64,000 nucleotides of DNA, taken from Flaveria trinervia (taxonomy: Eukaryota; Streptophyta; Magnoliopsida; Asterales; Asteraceae). The notes under the pieces were generated by a model. That model did no database searches. It was not told the origin of the DNA and saw only the letters and a list, made by a program, of their open reading frames with translations. Shown in pieces: positions 56,178-64,000 of this stretch. The translations under genes and the position numbers were made by a program. The number at the start of each line of letters is the position of its first letter. Position 1 is the stretch's first letter. The stretch lies in assembly GCA_025506515.1 (NCBI GenBank), contig CM046454.1:63062114-63126113 (forward strand). Reading direction: 5' to 3'.

Positions 56178-56524
56178 TGGTCATACAAGCTCCCAGGAAG
56201 GATGCTCACACTAGCTCCATAATCCAAAAGTGCACTCTTAATTTTAAATTTTCCAACCTGAATGGAAAGGATTGGTTCTCCTGTCACTTCTTCTTCTTCA
56301 TCACCTTCCTTATTATTAACTGCAACTATTTAAGGAGTAGAGGTCAAATCATAATCAATACATGTAGATTTAGGAACATACTAACTGAGTTTTTATGCAA
56401 GTTCTTTGAACTTAAGTCTTGATGTTGAGGGTTCTTGGTTGTGTCACTTGGAAGCTTCCCTTGTTCCTGTCCGGAAAATTGTTCAGCTAATTGTCCTAGT
56501 TCTTTGCAATGGCCTCATTTATCT
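56178..56524 (-). pseudogene. Athila-like Gag end and protease active-site part
   Basis: Minus strand: L-G-Q-L-A-E-Q-F-S-G-Q-E-Q-G-K-L-P-S-D-T (near 56490-56430), a recurring Athila Gag C-terminal motif; then, after breaks, G-E-P-I-L-S-I-Q-V-G and L-L-D-Y-G-A-S-V-S-I-L-P-G-S-L-Y-D-Q-D at 56245-56175. The active site reads D-Y-G-A-S rather than the more usual D-L-G-A-S or D-S-G-A-S; the catalytic Asp is kept. The protein is cut exactly here by the solo LTR. Right of 56524 the sequence switches to a plus-strand copia remnant. Confidence 0.85.
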
Positions 56525-56544
56525 TTTTCTTGAACCTCTTTCGA

Positions 56545-56946
56545 AAATATATGATAAATCATATTCTACTTTATTTGATGACTCTTTTGTTATATTAAAG
56601 CCAAGATTTCAGATAAGCAAGGAGTGGGTGTTGTTAAAGCTGTTCGAGATAGAGATGTCTACAAACTAGACCATGTCTCATGTTTATCCTTCAACAGAAA
56701 CAACGCTTATTGCTGTGCATCAAATGATGAAAGCCACCTTTGGCATAGACATCTCGGTCATGCAAACTTCAGAACATGAACAAGCTTGCAGCAGAAAATC
56801 ATGTTATTGGAATTCCTTCAATGAAGTTCGCAACATCAGACCTCTGCAAAGCATGTTTGAAGGGAAAACAACATAGAGCCTCTTATAAGACCAAACAAAG
56901 AAACTCAAATTCAAAACCTTTACAAATGTTACACATGGATCTATTT
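56545..56946 (+). pseudogene. copia protease/pre-integrase segment
   Basis: Plus strand: K-S-Y-S-T-L-F-D-D-S-F-V-I-L-K-P (56560), V-Y-K-L-D-H, D-E-S-H-L-W-H-R-H-L-G-H-A-N-F-R (56735) and, after a one-base shift, M-N-K-L-A-A-E-N-H-V-I-G and C-K-A-C-L-K-G-K-Q-H-R. This is the GAG-pre-integrase zinc-binding part. It ends H-M-D-L-F at 56946, where the Tekay-like solo LTR is inserted; the protein continues at 59410. Upstream Gag and protease core are missing. Confidence 0.88.
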
Positions 56947-59409
56947 TGTAACATCTCGTATTTTTTAACTAAAATTTAACTTTGTTACTCTTACAAGGGT
57001 TATTATGGTCAATTTTGAAACTCATGTTTTGTTTGTGCTTATCATTATTGTCATTGGGTTTTTATGAAAGTTAATCGTAAATATTAAATAATAATAATGT
57101 TAATATTATAAAAGTAGCAATATTAATAAGTAATAATAATAATAATAAAATTTGTAATAATAATAGAATAATAATTAACAATAATAATGTTAATAATATA
57201 TAATAAAAAAATTGTATAGTTATTAAACTTAACAAGTTTTTAAAACTTTAAGTAATTAAAGTTTGGGGGCTAAATTGCAAAATTAGAAACTTTCATAATA
57301 GGTTTGCATAAAATGATAAATAATAAACTAGAGGGGCTAAATGTGCAATTAACCAAAAGTAAATCTCCCCCTGTTTTTCCCCGTATTTCCGGCGATAGGA
57401 GGTTGGCGCCTCCGGCCGAACTCCGGCGATGCCAAAACGGCCTATTAGCCACGATTTTGACCCAAAAACCGTTTCGAATCATACGTGAACTTAATTCGAA
57501 CCTTAATGCTATTAATAATTGGGGTTTAAACGTCGAATGATACCCAATCGAGTGAGTAACCGTAGCTTCTTAAACCCATAACCGTCGGGCATTAAATCTC
57601 AATTATGATCTAATTAATCGAACATGAACGAACATATACCTATTCCTAATCGAACTCAACACTCAATTTCACCTGAAACCAACACAAGCATCACTTTCGA
57701 TTACCCCTTCGAAGTCACAACCTGCAACCACCCGTAGACCTCATCTCGAGCTTGTTAACTTACAATTTACAGAGGGCTTCTCATCGTTAGTGTCACTAGA
57801 AGCTTACTGTAAAAGGAATTCGAATCTTATCGAAGATTGCACCTTGAATCGGTTCCTCCTCGGTCGCACTTAGGTTCATAGCGTGAACATCAAATACCGA
57901 ACGAATCGAGTAAGTTAAACACATGTTTATGTTCGGTTTTTCATGGGAAACAAAAGCCCCATGATTTCAAGCATTTACAAAATCGAATTACACTTCGATT
58001 TAGAATCAAATGATTCTAGGGGTCATGTGAAATTTGGGGATTTGTGTAAGTTTGTATTAATAATTAAAAACGCGAATTCTAACGCGGCTGGAAGCCTGGT
58101 TCACTGGTTAAGACAATGCCTCCACATACATAAGGTCCCGGGTTCGAACCCGGGCACCCTCATATATATTTTTAAAGCCTTTTTAGCCTTAAATTAATTA
58201 TAGAAAATTTATAATAATTATAAAAATGACTTTTATAAACCTCAAATATTTTTGAAGTCAACTAATATTTCTTAAAAATTTATTCTTGTAAAACATTTTA
58301 ATATAAAATATTTACAAATGTTATAATAAACATTTTATAAAAATTAGATTGTTATATAATACTTAAAGGTATTAAATTAATATTAGACTTTATCATGATA
58401 ATTATAGAATTTAAATATAATTTTATAAAATCACAAGTTATTTACAAAGGATCAATTTCCTTAAAAATAAAATTTTATAAATTTCGTAAATGGTATTTTT
58501 ATAAGAATTTATTAACTTTATAAAAATCCCAAAATTTTAATACCCTAGTTCATGTTACTCGTTGATCTTATATTAACCTAAATCATGTAATATTTATATA
58601 TTTAGGTGCATTGTGACGTTTTATCTTGTAACGGCATATATTATTCTTATTGATCTTCATTATATACTTACTTGACAAGTGAGTTTCCTTGCCCCTTTTT
58701 CATATTTTCACACTAATTTGGGGTGAAATATGATAGCTTATACATGATACACTTATACACATTTGAGACTTGTAAATCACATGCAATTCAACTTATTATT
58801 TTGTCATGGTTATTTGTGTATTGTAAGTGATTATATGAGATACATAGTTTGTTTACAATCATTAACTATTGCTAGCCTGGCGATGTCTTAGATCTTTGGG
58901 CCTGACAAACCTATTGGTGCTAAAGCCGAGGTATTGCCGGCTCCTGATGACGTATGCTTGTTCATCATGGGAACCAAATACACTTAGCCAATCTTTTATA
59001 CTTGTAATCAAGTCGAGGTTGGTTGTAACGATATGTGTTCTATAACCATACTTGCTTATGACCTATGACATGAATTGCTACTTGTAACATTTTTCATATT
59101 ATGTATGAAAACCTTGGAAACTCACCACTATTTTTAGTTGACTCTTATTTATCATGTTTCAGGTCAACCTCAAGTTTAAAGTGATCTTTTGAAGCATGCA
59201 ATAATCTAGGACTTGGACCTAGTTAATGAAATAAAAAGTTACATTATGTTATGTTATGTTTGAACTTATTACGTGTTTAAGACTTATGATTGTATTTCAT
59301 TTCAAGATGTATGATAAAAATATTTACATTTTAATATAGCGTTATGTGGCTGTGAACAATTTAACCCTCATATCTCGACGTTTCCGCCGTCAAGGTTGGG
59401 GTGGTGACA
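56947..59409 (+). mobile_element. Tekay-like solo LTR
   Basis: 2463 bp, TGTAACATCTCGTATTTT to GGTTGGGGTGGTGACA, with perfect duplication TATTT (56942-56946 and 59410-59414) and no internal region. It is related to the LTRs of elements A and C: AAT-rich tract (57090-57200), GC-rich CCGGC tract (57388-57432), tRNA-like module (58084-58160) and GCTCCTGATGACGTATG block (58940). It splits a copia pol. Open frames 57304-57540 and 57943-58197 fall in it and are not genes. Confidence 0.95.
58084..58173 (+). other. tRNA-like A-box/B-box module with T-run
   Basis: A-box-like TGGTTCACTGGTTA (58097-58110), B-box GGTTCGAACCC (58141-58151), 44 nt apart. The B-box is embedded in the palindrome CCCGGGTTCGAACCCGGG, followed by ATATATATTTTT (T-run 58169-58173). 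The D-stem could pair three of four positions (GTTC with AGAC). No clear anticodon stem. Confidence 0.75.
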
Positions 59410-60480
59410 TATTTGTCCTGTAAACATACATAGTATCGGGAAAAAATCTTATTGTTTAGTCATCATTGATGATTATATACGATTTTATTGGGTTTCTTTT
59501 TGAATGCAAATTCCGAAACAACTGCATTTTTAAAAGAGTTTATCACTGAAGAAGAAAGAAAATCAACCGATCAAAAAGTCAAAACAATTAGAAGTGATAA
59601 TGGAACCAAATTTAAAAATGTTATATTGATAGTTTCTGTGCAGAAAAAGGAATAGCTCATCAGTTCAGTGATCCTCGAACTCCACAACAAAACGGAGTTG
59701 CAGAAAGGAAGAACAGAACATTGATGAAGTTGTTCGTGCAATGTTAGCTGATGCAATGATTCCTATCACTTTTTTGGATGAAGCCATATCAACTGCCTGT
59801 TTCATTCAAAATTGTACTTTGTTGGTTAAGACAAACAAAAAACTCCTTATGAGTTAAATCTTTGGATGTCCTGTTTTTATTTTAAAGTTAAATGACCATT
59901 TAGGAAAATTTGATTCAAAGTCTGATGATGGATTCTTTCTTGGATATTCGTACGCTTCGAAAGCGTATAGAGTTTATAACTCTAAGACGAATGTTATCAT
60001 TGAAATGTTCAATATTAAATTCCTTGAAAACTCCTTTCCATTAATTGCAAATGGTCCAAAGTGGTTATTTGATTTAGACTCATTAACAAACTCATTTAAT
60101 TCTAATCTATTTGAATCTTCATGTCTTAACAGGAAACAAGTAGGAGATCTTGAACCTTTAGTGAATATTCTGATTCTGATGATATGGATGATACAAGCCC
60201 AAACTATCCATTCTTCTCTTTTGTAAGAGATACTCTATTCACGTCAGAGAATCTTAATCAACAAAATCCTTGAGCATCACACAAGTTCCTGAAAATTCTG
60301 ATGTTTCTCAACCTATTTCTAATAATGGACCAGAAATTCACCATCCTGAGTCTGGAACTTCATCTGTATCCGAAGATATAGATGTTAATGAAAAGCTTGA
60401 TTATCTTGTCAATTCACCAACTCAAGTTCCAAATTTCATTCCACATTCTTCAACTCTATTGCACTAGCTCTCCGACCTGA
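59410..60480 (+). pseudogene. copia integrase remnant
   Basis: Continues from 56946: S-I-G-K-K-S-Y-C-L-V-I-I-D-D-Y (59440), R-S-D-N-G-T-K-F-K (59592), G-I-A-H-Q-F-S-D-P-R-T-P-Q-Q-N-G-V-A-E-R-K (59650), so the D, D and E core residues are recognisable, spread over several frames. Later F-G-C-P-V-F, L-G-Y-S-Y-A-S-K-A-Y-R-V-Y-N (59940) and W-L-F-D-L-D-S-L-T-N are shared with the SIRE-like element at 41280. Multiple shifts. It would have inserted cDNA into chromosomes. Confidence 0.88.
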
Positions 60481-60599
60481 ACCAAACCAATTTGGATGTG
60501 AATGTTCAACAAGACGAGATTCCAACAACTCGTATTAACAAGAAACATCCCATCTCTCAGATTATTGGTCCTTTGAATTAAAGAACAACAAGAAGTCAC

Positions 60600-62157
60600 T
60601 CTGAACAAGCAAATATTTGCTTGTACTCATGTTTTCTTTCTCAAATTGCCCTAAAAACATTACTGAAGCATTGAAGGACAATAGTTGGATTGAAGCAATG
60701 CAAGAGGAATTACTACATTTCGGAAAACGGAAAGTGTGGAAACTGGTGGATTTTCCTGATAGAGAGAATGCCATTGTCACAAAATGGTTATTCAGAAACA
60801 ATTCAGATGACAGAGGAATAACTATTCGAAACAAAGCTCGATTAGTAGCTCAAGGATACACTCAGGAGGAAGGAATAGATTATGATGAAGTGCTTGCTCC
60901 AGTTGCAAGACTAGAATCAATTCGGGTCTTTGTAGCATATGCTTCTTATATGAAATTCGAAGTGTATCAAATGGACGTTAAGATTGCATTTTTGTATGGA
61001 CCAATCACCGATGATGTGTATGTTAAGCAATCTCAAGGTTTTGAAGATGTTGAATTTCCTCATCGTGTGTACAACCTCAGCAAAGCTCTATATGGTCTAC
61101 ATCAAGCCCTAAGAATCTGGTATGAGACATTGTCCCAGCACTTGATCCAACATGGATATACATGAGAGAAGATTGATCCCACTTTGTTTATAAAAAAGGA
61201 TACATCTGATCTCCTTTGTGTGCAAGTGTATGTGGATGATATTATTTTTGGATCAACCAATCAAAAACTGTGCTCAGAATTTGAAGAAATTATGAAATCA
61301 AGATTCCAGATGAGTTTTATGAGAGAAATCAATTTCTTTCTTGGATTGCAAGTAACACAGTCTGCAGATGGTATCTTCATCAATCAAGAGAAGTTTATTG
61401 ATAAACTATTATACAAATTCAAGTTGCAAGATTGTCAATCCATTAGAACTCCAATTGACATAAACACCAAGATTGATCCTGATCCAAAAGAAAATCTATA
61501 GACCAAAATTATATAGATCTATGATTGGTTCTTTGATGTATTTTACTGCATCTAGACCTGACATTATGTATTTTGTTTGTGTTTGTGCCAGGTATCAATC
61601 AGACTCGAAGGAATCTCACTTTATTGCTGTCAAACGCATATTCAGATATCTCAAAAGAAAACCAGCTCTAGGGTTATGGTATCCTTATGAAGGAAACCTC
61701 GAGTTACACGGATATACTAATAATGATTATGGGGGATGTTGTCAAGATAGAAAATCTACCATGGTTGGTTGTCAGTTTTTGGGTCCTCGATTAATCTCAT
61801 GGCAATGAAAGAAATAGACAAACGTCTTAGTCTCAACTGCAAAAGTTGAGTACATTGCTGCATCAGCAAGATGTTCTCAAATCCTTTGGTTGCAAAATCA
61901 ATTACTGGATTACGGGTTCAATTTCTTTAAAACTCCTATTTACATTGATAACACTGCGATTATATTATTACACCTAATCATGTCCAACATTCTAAAACAA
62001 AACATATGAAATTCGATATCATTTTCTCAGAGGCAACTCTAAAAAAGGACTAATCATTTTGATTCAAATATCAACTGAAAAACAGTTGGCTGATCTGTTC
62101 ACCAAAGCTTTCTTACCAGGACGGTTTAAGTATCTAGTTGATTCAATTGGTATATAA
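60600..62157 (+). pseudogene. copia reverse transcriptase and RNase H remnant
   Basis: RT: E-A-L-K-D-N-S-W-I-E-A-M (60670), A-R-L-V-A-Q-G-Y-T-Q-E-E-G-I-D-Y, Y-Q-M-D-V-K-I-A-F-L-Y-G, K-A-L-Y-G-L-H-Q-A. A TGA at 61163-61165 replaces Arg (probably CGA) in G-Y-T-R-E-K. Catalytic Y-V-D-D-I-I-F-G-S-T lies at 61230. Shift near 61495, then S-R-P-D-I-M and G-Y-T-N-N-D-Y-G-G (the usual T-D-S-D is T-N-N-D, so an RNase H carboxylate is lost), S-W-Q followed by a stop at 61806-61808. Ends G-R-F-K-Y-L-V-D-S-I-G-I with TAA. Domain order and pol end resemble the SIRE-like element, so it belongs to that lineage. Confidence 0.9.
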
Positions 62158-62279
62158 TCATGTTGAAAATTAATTTTTCTTTATCAGAATTGTTGGAGCA
62201 TATATAGTCATATATAGTGTGTCCGTCGCTTGTCGAATAGTCTAGGCTTAATGTTATACACCTGATATGTTATAAACAC

Positions 62280-62530
62280 ATGAAACTAGGTCATTCGCAG
62301 GAGCATATGTGAATGAGACTCAGTCATACGACTGAGCCATGCTAATGGACCAGTCATGCGACTGAGAGATGCGATTGAGACATTCGTAAGATTGCACCAT
62401 AAGTATGGTCCAGCCGTATGATTGAACCATACGCATGGTCCAGTCGTACGATTGAACCATACGCATGGTCCAGTCGTACGATTGAACCATACGCATGGTC
62501 CAATCGCACGAATGGTCCCAGTCGCATCTA
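62280..62530. repeat. minisatellite, CATGCGACTGAG / CATACGCATGGTCCAG units
   Basis: Two parts: irregular GCGACTGAG and TCATACGACTGAG units (62283-62395), then about four regular copies of a 35-bp unit containing CGTACGATTGAACCAT and ACGCATGGTCCA (62400-62520). Confidence 0.88.
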
Positions 62531-62545
62531 ATATGGGCCGAGGCC

Positions 62546-62553
62546 TATATATA
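62546..62553 (+). promoter_or_regulatory. TATA box of copia LTR
   Basis: TATATATA in GAGGCCTATATATACCAG, a standard plant core promoter. Transcription would start near 62575-62585, giving an R/U5 of about 240 bp. Confidence 0.65.
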
Positions 62554-62823
62554 CCAGTTTCAATGTGTAGAGAGGGGAAGGTTTTTGAGAGGAAGTCTGC
62601 CCGGAGCCTAGGGCTGCCGGATGAGAGGGGAGATCATGCTCGTTCTTCCCCTTGCCAAGAGTCTTGATTCTTATGTTGTAACGAGCTTGTAATCATTAGG
62701 TTTTATCAAAGAAACCATTCAATTATAGTTCGCATTATTGTTTGACTTTTTGGTTTGTGCTGTTGTTTATCCTTCTGTCAAGAACATGCTCGGATGTTTA
62801 TCGATCCAAACCGACTTCACAAT

Positions 62824-62835
62824 TGGTATCAGAGC
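62824..62835 (+). other. primer-binding site, tRNA-iMet
   Basis: TGGTATCAGAGC two bases after the LTR. Its presence right of an LTR that also follows a pol shows the LTR serves as a 5' LTR for sequence continuing to the right. Confidence 0.9.
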
Positions 62836-64000
62836 CGGTTACTGCTGGAATGATCTAACAATCATTCTAGCAACCCGAGCTCTTGATTGCTGGATCAAAT
62901 TTCAGTTCTTGACATTAAACCCACTTCGTGTTCTTCGTGTTTTGCTCAGATCTTGTTACGTGTGTTGCTTAATGTTAAAATCGAATTCGAAATCACGTTC
63001 CTATCACCCTTTCGAATCTGATAATGCCTACTTTGTTTCGGTTCTTGTTAAATTCGTCAGATTAGGGTTTTGGGCAGCCCTGGCGGCTGCAGATCTGAAA
63101 ATCTGTGTGCAGACCTGTTAATGCGACTGGGCCATGCGATTGGACCATTCGTACGAATGAGCCATGAGAATGGACCATTCGTGCGACTAGACCAGTTGTA
63201 TGCTAAGTCGTGCGACTGGACCAGTCGTATGTTCAATCGCACGAATGAGCCATCCGCATTGACTCATCCGTATTTATTCCATACCAAAAAAAAGAGTCTG
63301 GAACAGTTTCTTGCACAGATTTGAGGATGAGCAAAGCATATTCACCCTGAGGTTCTTTTGTCAAATAAGTTCGATGTATACCCCATTATTTGTCGGACTT
63401 CCAGAATAGGTGAATGTAATTGGAACACGAAAGAGAGAAGAGAAGATGTCAGCAGTTGGTGCTGATTTTGTGGGGTAGTCAGGAGCATCGACTACTTATG
63501 TGCCAATCAAGTTATATCTATCCTCACAATAAGGATTCTCATTCTTAGGGGGAATCCATGTATCGAGAAAGTGAAGACACAATCAGAAAGTGATGATGTG
63601 AATCAGTTTTCGATGATGAATCTTCGTGCATGCTGATTTGTTTGAGATTGTCAGCTGTGGATTGGAACCTTCAACCTTTTGCCCAATACACCGTATGAAG
63701 ACGCCAAGAGAGCACAACGTTTATATATTGTGATATGCTGAACGTGAAGGGGAATTTCTGCAGGTGTTAATGTTAATCAAGTTAGCCTATGTGAAGATTG
63801 AAGCAATGGAAAATTGTTCATGTCATTATCTGGAAAAATCAGTCATAATGGGAATCTTGCTGCTATGATGGTGTTCTACAAAGTAAACGAAAGTTGTTGT
63901 GCCTAAATTCATTTTCAGGGATGTGTGTAACCTGACGGATCGGCAACATTGGCTAATATGGTTTTCGTTTGTTGCTATTGGCAACCAGAGCAAAGATTGA
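62836..64000 (+). other. copia 5' leader / internal region, no gene recognised
   Basis: No Gag motif was found up to the window end. It holds a second GCGACTGGACC-type array (63119-63265). Frames at 62738-63121 and 63070-63324 lack conserved features. A GGGGGAA purine run occurs at 63549. Confidence 0.5.
63119..63265. repeat. minisatellite in leader, ATGCGACTGGACC units
   Basis: About eight irregular units: ATGCGACTGGGCC, ATGCGATTGGACC, ATTCGTACGAATGAGCC, GTGCGACTAGACC, GTGCGACTGGACC, CGCACGAATGAGCC. The core is shared with the LTR array at 62280 and with arrays in the unrelated TGTAACACCCG LTRs. Confidence 0.85.

Larger units (their letters stand above)
62191..62821 (+). repeat. copia LTR with downstream primer site
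   Basis: TGTTGGAGCATATATAG to CCAAACCGACTTCACA, 631 bp. The right end is fixed by the primer site at 62824. The left end is inferred from the TG and loss of pol-3' similarity. It contains a CATGCGACTG-type minisatellite, a TATA box (62546) and a late GTAATCATTAGGTTTT region that could hold the polyadenylation site. Confidence 0.65.

Noticed and set aside
10984..58160. Genuine tRNA genes at the five GGTTCGAACC sites
   Set aside because: Box spacing fits but acceptor and anticodon arms do not pair by eye and all five are inside LTRs; called as tRNA-like modules only.

Overview
The window is a stretch of repeat-dense plant nuclear DNA with no convincing host gene. Plant origin rests on the element types present: Ty3/gypsy chromovirus elements with a C-terminal chromodomain (Tekay-like), a Ty1/copia SIRE/Maximus-type element with a third (env-like) coding region, an Athila-like remnant, a BED/hAT-type transposase remnant, a 5S-containing Cassandra-like LTR and initiator-tRNA-Met primer sites. 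A large-genome eudicot is likely; Asteraceae is only a guess from the SIRE/Tekay mix.

Layout. 1-3502 is a stack of partial elements: a minus-strand copia gag start and LTR (1-1009), a truncated minus-strand LTR of a TGTAACACCCG family (1010-2665), and the 3' part of a plus-strand LTR of the same family (2666-3502). 3503-9676 is AT-rich and non-coding: a 516-bp tandem duplication, a MITE-like element inside a TA microsatellite, and a large compound microsatellite built around about 122 GCCATC hexamers. 9677-30927 is one minus-strand Tekay-like element (A), old and lacking gag and protease. Its second LTR is split by a solo LTR (17459-30263), which is itself split by a young full-length Tekay-like element (C, 18778-29064). 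This gives three nesting levels with target-site duplications (TSDs) at every level. 30928-36361 holds decayed non-coding sequence: a possible LINE tail, long inverted repeats, a copia-like LTR with primer site, a Cassandra-like LTR carrying 5S rRNA sequence and a CCA-rich block. 36362-48770 is a 12.4-kb SIRE-like copia element with a perfect ATTAC duplication. 49255-50968 is the C-terminal half of a hAT transposase. 50969-56524 is a minus-strand Athila remnant whose protease is split by a solo LTR (54285-56172). 56545-62160 is a copia pol remnant split by a Tekay-like solo LTR (56947-59409). 62191-64000 is a copia LTR followed by a fresh primer site and leader.

How the parts relate. Insertion order can be read from nesting and LTR divergence: A is older than the solo LTR, which is older than C. 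Three elements have been reduced to solo LTRs with perfect TSDs by LTR-LTR recombination. Almost every coding region is broken by 1-nt shifts or stops, even in the youngest elements, so either they move in trans or some breaks are sequence errors.

The most interesting signals are at the nucleotide level. (1) A 9-bp palindrome, CTTCNGAAG, is clustered in the SIRE LTR, in the 3' part of gag, and just upstream of a TATA box and pyrimidine-rich leader in front of the env-like region, which suggests an internal promoter. (2) A tRNA-like A-box/B-box module with tRNA spacing (43-44 nt) and nearby T-runs lies at the same place in all five Tekay-like LTRs. (3) One LTR family carries a minisatellite at the same relative position in every copy but with a different unit each time, and a similar GCG-N-(A/C)TG core recurs in an unrelated copia LTR and leader.
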